Source: Paenibacillus brasilensis (GTDB taxonomy: Bacteria; Bacillota; Bacilli; Paenibacillales; Paenibacillaceae). Taken from it: a stretch of 64,000 bases of DNA. The DNA lies in the NCBI RefSeq assembly GCF_009363115.1, contig NZ_CP045298.1, positions 434,001-498,000 on the forward strand. The letters are read 5' to 3'. Shown one piece after another: positions 18,369 through 29,657 of this stretch. Position 1 is the first letter of the stretch. The number at the start of each line of letters is the position of its first letter. The translations under genes and the position numbers were made by a program. The notes under the pieces were generated by a model. That model made no database searches, was not told where the DNA came from, and worked only from the letters and a program-made list of their open reading frames with translations.

Positions 18369-20025
18369 GTTCATCATTCCCCGTTATCATATATGGAATT
18401 GCAATCTCAAAACAGCACCCTTGCTCAGCTGGAATCAATTCTACACTCCCCTGTAATCTTTCCACGCTTTGTGCCACCAGATAAAGCCCCATTCCCCGTG
18501 ACTCTCCCTTGGTCGAAAAGCCTTTTTCAAATACCGTCTTTACGAGCCCTTCCGGTATACCTGGACCACTATCACACATGATACAGGTCAGCCAGCCTTT
18601 CTCCTGGTGCTTCTCATAATAAAGCGAAAGGGTGATCCGCTTGTGCTGGAGAGATTCCATCGCCTCGACCGCATTATCGAACAAATTACCAAGAATGGTA
18701 ATCAGTTCATGAATCGTCTGGGTTTGACTCGATTCGGGCAAATAGCTACCTGGAGTCAGTTCGAAATTCACCCCGACCTCTCTCGCCCGGCTTAATTTCC
18801 CCAACACAAAACCCGCCATGACAGGGTCTTTAATCTGCCGGGTAATGGAGCCAATCTCCACCTGATGATGCTCAACAGCATCCATAATGTAATGCTCCAA
18901 TTTATCGTACATTCGCAGATGCACCATCCCCATAATAACATGTAGCTTATTCATAAACTCGTGAGCTTGTGCACGCAGTGCCTCCGTATATAGAGACACC
19001 CCTGTCAGACGCTCAGCAAGCTGCTTCATCTCCGTTTTATCCCGAAAGGTTACAATCGCGCCCACGATTTCCCCTTTTACCCGGATCGGAACACTGGTAG
19101 TGAGCAAGGTTATTCCCCCCAGCTCCATTTCCTCATCCATCTGTGGAGTGCTTGCCTTCAGGACCTCTTGCAATCGGAAAGCGGATAAATAAGCGGTAAT
19201 TTCCTGTCCAGAGAACGAAAAATCTTCAATTCCCGCTTGCCTTAGCAAACGAATCGCTTCTGCATTCATTAACATAACACGTCCGGATTCATCCACCGCA
19301 ATGACGCCTTCCTTAATGGACTGCAGCATAGCACTGCGCTCCTCCAGCAAGCGCGCGATTTCCGGCGGCTCCAGACCGGCCAGCATATTTTTAATTTTAC
19401 GGGCCAGCACAACTGCTCCTCCGGTGCCGATTAGCATCCCGACAGCAATGGCGATAGCAATAAGGCGGTAGTTGCCTTCCTGAGCCCTTAGCACATCTTG
19501 CATGGATATACCGACGACAATCGCTCCCAACTGCTTCCCCGTTGAGCTGAACACGGGTGAAAAGGCACGCATGGACAAGCCTAATGTTCCCTTTGCGACA
19601 GATACACTCTCATGACCATGAAGTGCAGTGTATTCATCTCCACCAACAAAGGCTTTGCCGATCATCCTGACATCCGGGTGCGTTTTGCGAATCCCCTTCA
19701 TGTCCATAACTACGATAAACTGAACATGATTAGCAGTTGAAACCTTCTGCACATACTCCTGCATGGAAAAAGACGAACCGGGTTGTTGCAATTGTCCAAC
19801 AATAAGAGGCGTGTGGGCGAGTGTACGTGCGATGGACATTGCTTTTTCCTCCAGCCTCATCTCGGTTTCATGCTCAACTCTATCCGCAAATAACAGTGTT
19901 ACTGGCAGAAGTACAAGCGCCATAACGAGACAAACCAGCAGTGTAATCAGCCTTCTGAGTTTGATTGGCGGTTTCCCCCGACGCAGCTTGGGCTGTGAAA
20001 TTGCGATGGAACTCACCCCTTTCAC
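18361..20025 (-). CDS. malK: Sensor histidine kinase, CitA/DcuS family (MalK-like)
   Basis: Membrane sensor of 554 residues for C4-dicarboxylate or malate. Order: TM1 (residues about 28-48), an extracytoplasmic PASp domain with the family signature FVGGDEYTALHGHESVSVAKG and LSMRAFSPVF, TM2 (about 178-198), a cytoplasmic PAS domain (near residues 225-335), a histidine box ALRAQAHEFMNKLH, and an ATPase domain with N box LGNLFDNAVEAM, CDSGPGIPEG and GMGLYLV. The start is uncertain: the GTG at 20025 has a weak site, and AAAGGGGTGAG lies just inside the ORF. It overlaps the regulator gene, so sensor and regulator are made together. Confidence 0.88.
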   Translation of the reverse strand: MKGVSSIAISQPKLRRGKPPIKLRRLITLLVCLVMALVLLPVTLLFADRVEHETEMRLEEKAMSIARTLAHTPLIVGQLQQPGSSFSMQEYVQKVSTANHVQFIVVMDMKGIRKTHPDVRMIGKAFVGGDEYTALHGHESVSVAKGTLGLSMRAFSPVFSSTGKQLGAIVVGISMQDVLRAQEGNYRLIAIAIAVGMLIGTGGAVVLARKIKNMLAGLEPPEIARLLEERSAMLQSIKEGVIAVDESGRVMLMNAEAIRLLRQAGIEDFSFSGQEITAYLSAFRLQEVLKASTPQMDEEMELGGITLLTTSVPIRVKGEIVGAIVTFRDKTEMKQLAERLTGVSLYTEALRAQAHEFMNKLHVIMGMVHLRMYDKLEHYIMDAVEHHQVEIGSITRQIKDPVMAGFVLGKLSRAREVGVNFELTPGSYLPESSQTQTIHELITILGNLFDNAVEAMESLQHKRITLSLYYEKHQEKGWLTCIMCDSGPGIPEGLVKTVFEKGFSTKGESRGMGLYLVAQSVERLQGSVELIPAEQGCCFEIAIPYMITGNDEHD

Positions 20026-20141
20026 TTGAGATTAAGTGCCAATAGCTTAATACGCTTATACAAAAATGGATATGTATGTGTTTACGTAAATCCGCATAGT
20101 TATAACTTCATACCGCTTCATTCACTCACATCTGATTGGGA

Positions 20142-20180
20142 ATAAAAAATGGAACTACCCCGCAATTGCGGAATAGTCCC
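20142..20180 (-). terminator. Intrinsic terminator of dnaJ
   Basis: Leftward GGGACTATTCCGCAA pairs with TTGCGGGGTAGTTCC with two mismatched steps, followed by ATTTTTTATT. It ends the hrcA-dnaJ transcript about 40 nt past the dnaJ stop and isolates it from the malate sensor gene. Confidence 0.88.
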
Positions 20181-20220
20181 CTCTGATTCATGGTTGAAGC
20201 TCCGCGATGCTTACCTTGGA

Positions 20221-21348
20221 TTAGTCGCCTCGAAAGGCGCGCTTCACACGGTCAAAGAAGGATTGCTCATTCTCATGTGTCTGCTCTCCGCTAAGCGCAG
20301 AGAATTGACGTAGGAGGTCCTTCTGTTCTTCACTCAGCTTGCTAGGCGTCACCACGACCACCTTAATATGCTGGTCACCTTGACCTACACCACGCAGCTT
20401 AGGCACACCTTTACCTTTAAGGCGGAAATAGGTACCTGTCTGCGTACCCGCTGGAACCTTCAATTTCACTTTTTCGGTCAGCGTCGGAATTTCAACCTCA
20501 TCTCCCAATGCCGCCTGCGAGAACGTCAGCGGAATTTCACAGTAGATGTCGTCTCCCTCACGCTCGAAGAAGTCATGCGACTTCACACGGAACACGACGT
20601 ACAAGTCACCTGCCGGTCCTCCGTTGACACCGCCTTCGCCCTCACCGTTGATACGCATTTGCGCGCCATCATCCACACCCGCTGGAATACGGATATGAAT
20701 TTTACGCTGCTTGCGTACACGGCCAGAACCGCTACAAGTTGTACATTTTTCTTTGATAATTTTTCCAGAGCCGCCGCAATTGGAGCAAGCGCGGCGATTA
20801 ACCATACGACCAAACGGTGTATTCTGTACCACTTCTTCCTGTCCGCTACCGTGGCAGACGGAGCAGGTTTGTGGCTTGGTGCCCGCTTTGGCTCCTGTAC
20901 CGTGACACGTATCACATGTTTCGGTACGTCCAATGTTAATATCGGTTTCCTTACCGAACACCGCTTCCTTGAATTCGATCGTCATCGTATATTGGAGATC
21001 ATTCCCACGCTGTGGTGCGTTCGGGTCACGTCGACCGTTGCCGCCACCACCAAAAAACATATCAAAAATATCGCCAAACCCGCCACCGAAGTCAGCTCCA
21101 CCGAAGCCGCCTCCCATGCCCTGGTTCGGGTCTACATGACCATACTGGTCGTATCTTGCCCGCTTCTGACCATCGCTGAGAACGTCATAAGCCTCTTTCA
21201 CTTCTTTAAATTTGCTTTCCGCATCCGCAGCCTTGTTCACGTCCGGATGATACTGACGAGCAAGCTTGCGGTAAGCCTTTTTGACTTCTTCCTCCGAAGC
21301 GCCCTTCGCGACGCCCAGCACCTCATAATAATCACGCTTATCAGCCAA
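20221..21348 (-). CDS. dnaJ: Chaperone protein DnaJ
   Basis: Hsp40 co-chaperone that stimulates DnaK ATPase and delivers substrates. The TTG at 21348, with GGGGGTGG 4 nt upstream, gives the canonical N terminus (M)[12 protein letters not shown] and 375 residues. The J domain contains HPD (residues about 34-36); a Gly/Phe-rich region follows; four zinc-finger repeats are complete ([32 protein letters not shown]), then the C-terminal substrate domain. It is last in the hrcA-grpE-dnaK-dnaJ operon, 245 nt after dnaK, and is followed by a strong terminator. Confidence 0.97.
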   Translation of the reverse strand: MADKRDYYEVLGVAKGASEEEVKKAYRKLARQYHPDVNKAADAESKFKEVKEAYDVLSDGQKRARYDQYGHVDPNQGMGGGFGGADFGGGFGDIFDMFFGGGGNGRRDPNAPQRGNDLQYTMTIEFKEAVFGKETDINIGRTETCDTCHGTGAKAGTKPQTCSVCHGSGQEEVVQNTPFGRMVNRRACSNCGGSGKIIKEKCTTCSGSGRVRKQRKIHIRIPAGVDDGAQMRINGEGEGGVNGGPAGDLYVVFRVKSHDFFEREGDDIYCEIPLTFSQAALGDEVEIPTLTEKVKLKVPAGTQTGTYFRLKGKGVPKLRGVGQGDQHIKVVVVTPSKLSEEQKDLLRQFSALSGEQTHENEQSFFDRVKRAFRGD

Positions 21349-21477
21349 TGTTCCACCCCCATGCCTACAACGCGTCTGCACTACATATAAAAGGAAAGCC
21401 AAAGGCACGGGATGACCCGGCTTTGACCTTCCCATCATTTCAAGGCAGTACAACCCGTAATATGCTTATTTATCCTG

Positions 21478-21514
21478 AAAATAACGGTTCCCCTTCGGTC
21501 TCATCGTTATTTAT
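21478..21514 (-). other. Hairpin in the dnaK-dnaJ gap
   Basis: AAATAACG and CGTTATTT form an 8-bp stem around a 20-nt loop with an internal CTTCGG tetraloop-like turn. No T tract. It may tune dnaJ level or be an RNA processing site. Confidence 0.4.
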
Positions 21515-21593
21515 CAAGGCAGCTACGCTGCTGGATACTATTCAGTGTATTATAACGCACCGGTGTACCCTAATGCCAATACCGATCCGTTGC

Positions 21594-23471
<1,878 letters not shown>

Positions 23472-23527
23472 TCAGGCCAGAATGGTTGAATTTCAATTCA
23501 TGTGTTGCTAAATGTATATTGAAAAAG

Positions 23528-24103
23528 CTACATGCTTACTTTTACCATAGCAGGACGAAGTACCTTGTCCTTCAGCATGTATCCTTTTTGCACCTCTTCA
23601 ACGACGATACCTTCCTCATGCTCTTCGCTTTCCACCTGCATAATAGCCTGATGGAAATCAGGATTAAACGGTTGCCCCACCGAATTCATGGCCGTTACGC
23701 CCTCAGCCTGCAGCACGCCCTCAAACTGGCGGAAGATCATCTCTACGCCCTTGGCGAATGACTCAGTCTCTGCTCCCTGCTGTGCTGTTGCCAGCGCACG
23801 CTCGAAGTTATCGAGAACAGGTACCAGCTCGGTTACCAGCTTCATGGAAGCATATTTAGCAAGTTCTTCTTTCTCTTTCAACGTGCGGCGACGGAAATTG
23901 TCAAAGTCCGCCTGTGCGCGCAAAAACCGCTGTTGATGCTCCTCAGCCTCCGCACGAAGTTTTACCACCTCTGTGTCTTCTTCCTGCGCTTCCAGTGCTG
24001 CCGCTTCATTCACCGGCTCTTCCTGCTCCTGGATCGTCTCGGAAGCTTCCTCTGTGCTTACATTTTGTTGTTTTTCTTCTTGGAACGCTTGTTCTTCCTT
24101 CAA
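23528..24103 (-). CDS. grpE: Nucleotide exchange factor GrpE
   Basis: Releases ADP from DnaK and acts as a thermosensor. 191 residues from a TTG start (24103) with AAGGAGGTGAAAC upstream. The first 60 residues are Glu/Gln-rich and probably disordered; then the long coiled coil (residues about 55-100) with RAQADFDNFRRRT, and the C-terminal beta domain with GVEMIFRQFEGVLQAEGV and PFNPDFHQAIM, the GrpE signature. Lies between hrcA and dnaK. Confidence 0.96.
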   Translation of the reverse strand: MKEEQAFQEEKQQNVSTEEASETIQEQEEPVNEAAALEAQEEDTEVVKLRAEAEEHQQRFLRAQADFDNFRRRTLKEKEELAKYASMKLVTELVPVLDNFERALATAQQGAETESFAKGVEMIFRQFEGVLQAEGVTAMNSVGQPFNPDFHQAIMQVESEEHEEGIVVEEVQKGYMLKDKVLRPAMVKVSM

Positions 24104-24224
24104 AATGTTTCACCTCCTTCAAGTTATAACTGTCCTTATAAAAACACGCAGCAATACACCCGCGCAGGATACAAAGAGTATCTGAGCGCGGAACATGTAG
24201 AACTATAAACTACGCATTCTTGTT

Positions 24225-25256
24225 CTATTTAAACCGCTGTGTAAGCATTGCGGTCAAATCCTTGGATAGAATATCCAGAATGTTAATCACCCTCGCATAT
24301 TCCATGCGCGTCGGTCCCAGTATACCTATGGTACCCAAAGCTTCCCCATCTATCGCATACGTAGCGGTGATCAAACTGCAATTGGCAAACGCCTCATGAT
24401 CATTTTCCGTACCGATGCGCACCTGCATTTCAGGTGCTCCGGGAACAGGTGTCATCAGTTTAAGCAGCGTTGGTGTTTCCTCCAGCAGATCAAGAATATG
24501 TTTAACCTTGTCTACATCTTTAAACTCAGGCTGATTGAGCATGTTCGTGGCACCACTCAAATACAGGCGCTGATCTGATTCACTATCCAGTGCTTTATCC
24601 AATACCTTCATAGCGTCCTCAAAATGAGACACATGCTTCTCCATTTCCTGACCAAGCGCAGTGTAAAGACGTGATTTAAGCTGATAAATCGGCACACCGA
24701 CCAGCTTGCTGTTCAGCAAATTCACAACCTTTTCCATCTCGGAAATCGAAATTCCCGGCGGAATATCCACCGTCTTATTCTCCACCTGACCGGTATTGGT
24801 CACAATAATCGCGACAGCCGTCGTATCGTTGAGCGGCAATAGCTGAAAATGACGCAATGAAGTATGAAAAACCTCCGGCCCAAGCAGGATGGAAGTATAG
24901 TTGGTCATATGGGACAAAATGCCTGACGCATGTTGGATCACTTGCTCCATTACATTCAGCTTTTCGGCGTAAAAGGCTTTAAGTTCCCGCATCTCCACAG
25001 GCTTCAAAGTATTTAGTGGCACCAGATGGTCCACATAATAACGATAGCCCTTATGAGACGGGATGCGTCCCGCAGAAGTGTGGGGTTGCTCCAGATAGCC
25101 CTGTTCCTCTAAATCCGACATTTCATTACGGATCGTGGCGGGGCTGTATCCGACATCCTGCCTTTTGGATATGCTGCGGGAACCCACTGGCTCAGCCGAA
25201 CGAATGTAGTCATCAATAATCGCATTCAAAATGAGTCTCTGACGTTCGGTTAACAA
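24225..25256 (-). CDS. hrcA: Heat-inducible transcription repressor HrcA
   Basis: Repressor of class I heat-shock genes; binds CIRCE and is kept active by GroEL. 343 residues. The N-terminal winged helix is LTERQRLILNAIIDDYIRSAEPVGSRSIS with SPATIRNEMSDLEEQGYL. The C-terminal GAF-like domain includes IGTENDHEAFANCSLI and IGILGPTRMEYARVI. TTG start at 25256 after AAGGGGGGATT. First gene of the operon and directly behind the CIRCE operator, so autoregulated. Confidence 0.96.
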   Translation of the reverse strand: MLTERQRLILNAIIDDYIRSAEPVGSRSISKRQDVGYSPATIRNEMSDLEEQGYLEQPHTSAGRIPSHKGYRYYVDHLVPLNTLKPVEMRELKAFYAEKLNVMEQVIQHASGILSHMTNYTSILLGPEVFHTSLRHFQLLPLNDTTAVAIIVTNTGQVENKTVDIPPGISISEMEKVVNLLNSKLVGVPIYQLKSRLYTALGQEMEKHVSHFEDAMKVLDKALDSESDQRLYLSGATNMLNQPEFKDVDKVKHILDLLEETPTLLKLMTPVPGAPEMQVRIGTENDHEAFANCSLITATYAIDGEALGTIGILGPTRMEYARVINILDILSKDLTAMLTQRFK

Positions 25257-25307
25257 GCGAATCCCCCCTTGTTGTTATCCATATAGCCTGATTGTAGAAT
25301 GGAATCA

Positions 25308-25334
25308 TTAGCACTCGTTCGCGATGAGTGCTAA
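25308..25334 (-). promoter_or_regulatory. CIRCE operator (HrcA binding site)
   Basis: TTAGCACTC-N9-GAGTGCTAA, a perfect 9-bp inverted repeat with the canonical 9-nt spacer, just downstream of the hrcA promoter. Confidence 0.97.
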
Positions 25335-25345
25335 CCGATAATACA

Positions 25346-25375
25346 AAAATACCAAACGGACCTGATCATTGTCAA
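25346..25375 (-). promoter_or_regulatory. Sigma-A promoter of the hrcA-grpE-dnaK-dnaJ operon
   Basis: Leftward TTGACA (25375-25370), 18-nt spacer, TATTTT (25351-25346), placing the start of transcription within or next to CIRCE, as needed for HrcA repression. Confidence 0.8.
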
Positions 25376-25482
25376 GTCAGATCGGTATTTTCAATAAACG
25401 AGATTTATTGCAACCATTTGGATTACAGCAATGAACACAGCTTGTTTACACTTTTTCTAACGTAGCATGCAAATGATCCAAT

Positions 25483-25521
25483 GAAAAAAAACGAACTAAC
25501 CTCATTGCGGCAGGTTAGTTC
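25483..25521 (-). terminator. Intrinsic terminator overlapping the acetyltransferase stop
   Basis: GAACTAACCT (25521-25512) pairs with AGGTTAGTTC (25502-25493), then TTTTTTTT. The TAA at 25517-25515 is inside the stem. Confidence 0.9.
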
Positions 25522-25991
25522 AGTATTTTCAGCACTGCGATTTCATCGCAATTATTTTGTTTGCTACAGTGTATGCAGTCGGTCCATACCTTTTCAGGGA
25601 AAATCTCTTTGTTTACTACATCAAAACCGTTTTTTATAAAAAAGGAGACCTCATAGGTCAAAGCCATAATTTTAGGGATACGTTGTCGCCGTGCTTCTAT
25701 AATAAGACCCTCTACGAGCTTGGAGCCAATGCCCATTCCTTTATGTCCGTCAGAGATGCCAAGGGAACGAATCTCTACCAAATCAGAGCCCAGTTTGCAT
25801 AAAGAACCACAACCTACGACCTCGCCGTCCACTTCTGCAACAATAAACAGCTCCAGTTGGCGCGTAAGCACTTCCCTTGAACGTGGCAGCATAATCCCTC
25901 GCTCCGCATAGCCGCTAATCATTTGATATAAAGGCTCCACATCTTCAGGAACCGCGCCTCTGCACAATACATCTTTACACACTGAAGCCAT
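25515..25991 (-). CDS. GNAT N-acetyltransferase resembling the ArgA acetyltransferase domain
   Basis: 158 residues from the ATG at 25991, which has GGGAGGAG 6 nt upstream; the longer frame to 26066 has no site. Single GNAT domain with the acetyl-CoA loop LGISDGHKGMGIGSKLV. The blocks RGIMLPRSREVLTRQLELF and VAEVDGEVVGCGSL follow the acetyltransferase half of N-acetylglutamate synthase, without the kinase-like half. So it may be a stand-alone N-acetylglutamate synthase, but other small-molecule substrates are possible. The tail CIHCSKQNNCDEI has three cysteines seen in stand-alone ArgA-like proteins. Sits alone between heat-shock operon and hemW with its own terminator. Confidence 0.75.
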   Translation of the reverse strand: MASVCKDVLCRGAVPEDVEPLYQMISGYAERGIMLPRSREVLTRQLELFIVAEVDGEVVGCGSLCKLGSDLVEIRSLGISDGHKGMGIGSKLVEGLIIEARRQRIPKIMALTYEVSFFIKNGFDVVNKEIFPEKVWTDCIHCSKQNNCDEIAVLKILN

Positions 25992-26171
25992 CTTGCTCTC
26001 CTCCCGCCGCTTGCCGCATATAATGAATAAATATACAACATTACGCATAGAATCGCAATACTCCATTTACCCCGCTGTGACAGAATGATGTTATCAATTG
26101 ATTGGCTCGGCTTGCGAAGTTGAAGCGTGCTGTACTGAAGCTCTCCCTTACGAACTTTTGGACGTATAAAC

Positions 26172-27359
26172 TTATGAATTTACCGTAATAGAGCCGATAA
26201 ACTCTGCAAATACATCATTTCCGAATAAAATACCGCGTTCGCTCAGACGATAACCGTCCTCGACCGCTTCAATCAAGCCCGCATTCAGCATTTTTCCGAG
26301 AGGGACTGTGAACATATCCTCCAGCGCCTGACCAAATTGAGCTTCAAAACGGGACTTGGACACGCCCTCCAGCATTCTCAAGCCTACCATGAGAAAGTCC
26401 TCCATCGCTTCCGCTGCTGGCACCTCAAAGCTATCGAGACGGGGTAGACCGTTACGAGTAGCCTCTACATATGGGGTTATGCCCTTAATGTTCATATGAC
26501 GCTCTCTGCCCACGTATCCATGCGCCCCGGCACCGAGACCGTAATAGTCCTCATTGCGCCAATAGGTCATATTGTGCTTACTCCCCAAACCGGGTTTCGC
26601 GAAATTGCTGATCTCGTACTGCTCATAACCCGCTTCTTTCATACGGCGCATGAGAAGCAAATACATTTCCAATTCGTCGTCTTCATGTGGGAGCGGAAGC
26701 TGATTTTTCTGGTATAGCGTGTGGAAGAGCGTATTTTCTTCAACCTTTAAACTATAAATGGAGTAATGAGGGAGCTCCAGCTCCAGCGCTCTACTGACGC
26801 TCTCATTCAGCATGTCCACGGTTTGGTTCGGCAAGCCGAACATCAGGTCAATCGACAGATTGTCCAATCCGACCTTACGTGCATTTTCCAGACTACGATA
26901 TACATCATCTGTATTATGAATGCGACCAATACCTGTAAGCAGCTCATTCTGAAAAGCCTGTACCCCGAAGCTGAGTCGGTTGACACCGCCCTCTTTCATC
27001 ACGGAAAGTTTTTCATAATCGGTTGTACCCGGATTGGCTTCCATGGAGAACTCAATATCCTCCGACCAGTTCGGAAAGTAGGTACGGACACTCTTCAGGA
27101 AATATTCCATTTCCTTCGGATTGAGCGTTGTTGGCGTTCCGCCCCCGACAAAAATAGTTTTGATTTCTCCTGGAGGGTGAAGCTTAACCGTATTTTCCAT
27201 CTCCCGTTCCAGTGCATACAGGTATTCCATAACAGGCTGATCCTTTAGCACATAAGAGTTGAAGTCACAGTAAAAGCATTTATTCGTGCAAAAAGGTATA
27301 TGCAAGTAAACCGCTTGAGGCGCGGAAGAATGTTCATGTTTTTGTATGGATGCGGTCAT
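26172..27359 (-). CDS. hemW: Radical SAM family heme chaperone HemW
   Basis: Long annotated as oxygen-independent coproporphyrinogen oxidase, now regarded as a heme chaperone. 395 residues. The radical-SAM motif is CTNKCFYC (Cys24, Cys28, Cys31), lacking the extra cysteine of true HemN (CxxxCxxCxC), and FVGGGTPT follows. C-terminal HemN domain present (KHNMTYWRNEDYYGLGAGAHGY). AGGAGG is 7 nt before the ATG. The order lepA-hemW-hrcA is conserved in Bacillales. The second hairpin repeat lies just upstream and the acetyltransferase gene separates it from hrcA. Confidence 0.93.
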   Translation of the reverse strand: MTASIQKHEHSSAPQAVYLHIPFCTNKCFYCDFNSYVLKDQPVMEYLYALEREMENTVKLHPPGEIKTIFVGGGTPTTLNPKEMEYFLKSVRTYFPNWSEDIEFSMEANPGTTDYEKLSVMKEGGVNRLSFGVQAFQNELLTGIGRIHNTDDVYRSLENARKVGLDNLSIDLMFGLPNQTVDMLNESVSRALELELPHYSIYSLKVEENTLFHTLYQKNQLPLPHEDDELEMYLLLMRRMKEAGYEQYEISNFAKPGLGSKHNMTYWRNEDYYGLGAGAHGYVGRERHMNIKGITPYVEATRNGLPRLDSFEVPAAEAMEDFLMVGLRMLEGVSKSRFEAQFGQALEDMFTVPLGKMLNAGLIEAVEDGYRLSERGILFGNDVFAEFIGSITVNS

Positions 27360-27396
27360 TTCCGATCCTCCTTGTTAATTCAGGATATGGTGTTGG

Positions 27397-27582
27397 AAAA
27401 AATGGCGATGAGGAGGGAGAACGCTTCGTGGATGGATCATTCCTCCGATCGCTGTTACCCCCGGATTTTTTAATTGTAAATAGACTTAAAGGGGAAAATC
27501 CGGGGGTAAAGGCGAACGCTACCGCTTCTTCAGAACGATTCCATCCACTCCGCTGCTGCCCACCGCCAATCGGCCTTTTTTA
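27397..27582. repeat. Long intergenic hairpin repeat, copy 2
   Basis: Same architecture as copy 1 at 8099-8291. Outermost AAAAAATGGCGAT pairs with the complement in CAATCGGCCTTTTTT. Middle arms GTGGATGG (27428-27435) and CCATCCAC (27541-27548). Inner stem ACCCCCGGATTTT (27457-27469) with AAAATCCGGGGGT (27495-27507). Conserved blocks CGATCGCTGTT and AAAGGCGAACGCTACCGCTT are identical to copy 1, while the paired arms are different sequences, so pairing is conserved rather than bases. It lies between lepA and hemW, ending in a T run on the leftward strand 38 nt before the hemW ATG. The remaining 190 nt to lepA hold nothing recognisable. Confidence 0.8.
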
Positions 27583-27771
27583 TGGTGTAGGTGTAGTAAA
27601 AGAAAAACACCCTTTGAAGTACTCCAAAGATTTAAAGATGCAGTTGCCGTATTACTCTAAACCAGAACTTGAACGTGCCCTCCATCTCTGAATAGCTTGC
27701 TCAAATAAAGAACGCCCATTCTCCATGACGGCAAATGCCCCATGAAAGAATGGACGAGACTTCAAGCAGCT

Positions 27772-29586
27772 TTACTCATCTATTTTCAGTACCGCCATAA
27801 ATGCTTCCTGAGGTACTTCTACGTTACCAACCTGCTTCATGCGCTTCTTGCCCTCTTTTTGCTTCTCAAGCAGCTTCCGTTTACGGGAAATATCGCCACC
27901 ATAACATTTGGCCAAGACGTTTTTACGCATAGCCTTAACGGTTTCACGCGCAACAACCTTTGTTCCAACAGATGCCTGAATCGGCACCTCGAACATTTGA
28001 CGTGGAATGAGCTCGCGCAGCTTCTCACAAATGATACGTCCGCGATGGTAAGCCCGATCTCTATGCACGATGAACGACAGTGCATCGACCTGCTCGCCAT
28101 TCAACAGAATGTCCATTTTCACCAGATTGGACTGGCGATAGCCTGAAATCTCATAGTCAAAGGAAGCGTAGCCCTTGGTGCTGGATTTAAGCTGATCGAA
28201 GAAATCATATACGATTTCAGACAGCGGGATCTGATACGTAATGGTTACCCGTGTCGTATCCAGATACTCCATATTCACGTACTCGCCGCGCTTGGTCTGA
28301 CAAAGCTCCATGACCGTACCTACATAATCGTTAGGCACGATAATGCCTGCCTTTACGTATGGCTCTTCAACATGCTCAATCCGTCCGATTTCCGGATAGT
28401 TCGAAGGGTTGTCGATCTGGATCGTTTCGCCATTCGTCAGTTGAATGCGGTAAATAACGCTCGGCGCCGTCGTAATCAATGGAATGTTAAATTCACGTTC
28501 AATACGTTCCTGAATTACATCCATATGGAGCAAACCGAGGAAACCGCAACGGAAGCCGAAGCCCAACGCACTCGACGTTTCCGGTTCAAAACTGAGCGAA
28601 GCATCGTTCAGTTGCAGTTTTTCAAGCGCCTCACGCAGGTCGTTATACTCGGATGTTTCGATTGGATAGAGACCGCAATATACCATCGGATTGATTTTTC
28701 GATAGCCTGGCATCGGTTCTGGCGTTGGATTTTTGGCATCCGTCACCGTATCCCCGACACGCGTATCGCCCACATGCTTAATTCCGGCAACGATAAAGCC
28801 AACATCACCAACGTTCAGCTCGTCCACGATAGTCATACGTGGCATGAAAGCACCAACCTCGATGACCTCGAACGTTTTGTCAGTCGCCATCATCTTAATT
28901 TTCGAACCCGCGCGGATACTGCCATCCACAACACGTACATATACGATAACGCCTTTATAAGGATCATAATGCGAATCGAAAATAAGCGCCTTGAGCGGGT
29001 TATCCGGATTTCCTTGCGGAGCAGGCACACTTCTGACCACCTGTTCCAGTATTTCCTTAATACCGATTCCAGCTTTGGCTGAAGCATGTACGGTTTCGCT
29101 TGTATCCAGGCCGATAACATCCTCAATTTCCTGCTTTACCCGTTCGGGATCGGCACTCGGCAAATCAATTTTGTTAAGCACTGGCAAAATCTCCAGATTG
29201 TTGTCCAACGCCAAATAAACGTTAGCCAATGTCTGTGCCTCAATCCCCTGCGCTGCGTCTACTACCAGCAAAGCACCTTCACAGGCTGCCAAACTACGGG
29301 ATACCTCATAGGTAAAATCGACGTGTCCCGGTGTATCAATCAAATTCAAAATGTACTCTTCGCCGTCATCGGCCTTATAAGTGAGTCGCACTGCCTGGAG
29401 CTTGATCGTAATCCCGCGCTCCCGTTCCAGCTCCATCTGGTCAAGCACCTGCTCCTGCATTTCACGGGAAGTGAGTGCACCGGTGTACTCTAAAATCCGG
29501 TCAGCCAGCGTGGATTTACCATGGTCTATATGTGCAATGATACTAAAGTTCCGAATTTTACGTTGTCTTGCCAAAATGTCAGTCAT
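27772..29586 (-). CDS. lepA: Elongation factor 4 (LepA) GTPase
   Basis: Ribosome-associated translational GTPase implicated in back-translocation or initiation-phase assembly. 604 residues, the family norm. G motifs: [14 protein letters not shown] (G1), [12 protein letters not shown] (G3), [13 protein letters not shown] (G4). Domain II, the EF-G-like domains IV-V, and the LepA-specific C-terminal domain ending [20 protein letters not shown] are all present. The start [14 protein letters not shown] has GGGGGTAAG upstream. Located between the YqxA-like gene and hemW as in B. subtilis. Confidence 0.97.
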   Translation of the reverse strand: MTDILARQRKIRNFSIIAHIDHGKSTLADRILEYTGALTSREMQEQVLDQMELERERGITIKLQAVRLTYKADDGEEYILNLIDTPGHVDFTYEVSRSLAACEGALLVVDAAQGIEAQTLANVYLALDNNLEILPVLNKIDLPSADPERVKQEIEDVIGLDTSETVHASAKAGIGIKEILEQVVRSVPAPQGNPDNPLKALIFDSHYDPYKGVIVYVRVVDGSIRAGSKIKMMATDKTFEVIEVGAFMPRMTIVDELNVGDVGFIVAGIKHVGDTRVGDTVTDAKNPTPEPMPGYRKINPMVYCGLYPIETSEYNDLREALEKLQLNDASLSFEPETSSALGFGFRCGFLGLLHMDVIQERIEREFNIPLITTAPSVIYRIQLTNGETIQIDNPSNYPEIGRIEHVEEPYVKAGIIVPNDYVGTVMELCQTKRGEYVNMEYLDTTRVTITYQIPLSEIVYDFFDQLKSSTKGYASFDYEISGYRQSNLVKMDILLNGEQVDALSFIVHRDRAYHRGRIICEKLRELIPRQMFEVPIQASVGTKVVARETVKAMRKNVLAKCYGGDISRKRKLLEKQKEGKKRMKQVGNVEVPQEAFMAVLKIDE

Positions 29587-29657
29587 GCCTTACCCCCACA
29601 CAATGCCTAGTGTCAATCAGCTTATTATAGCAGTTGTAAGGGGGGGCAGCAATATTT

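Noticed and set aside
20368..21390. Open frame of 340 codons opposite dnaJ
   Set aside because: Antisense shadow of dnaJ with repetitive low-quality composition and no start signals.
27350..27691. Rightward 113-codon frame over repeat copy 2
   Set aside because: Starts inside the hemW 5' end and is explained by the repeat; no ribosome site. Recorded as a finding on false families instead.
28372..29082. Rightward 236-codon frame in lepA
   Set aside because: Antisense shadow of lepA.
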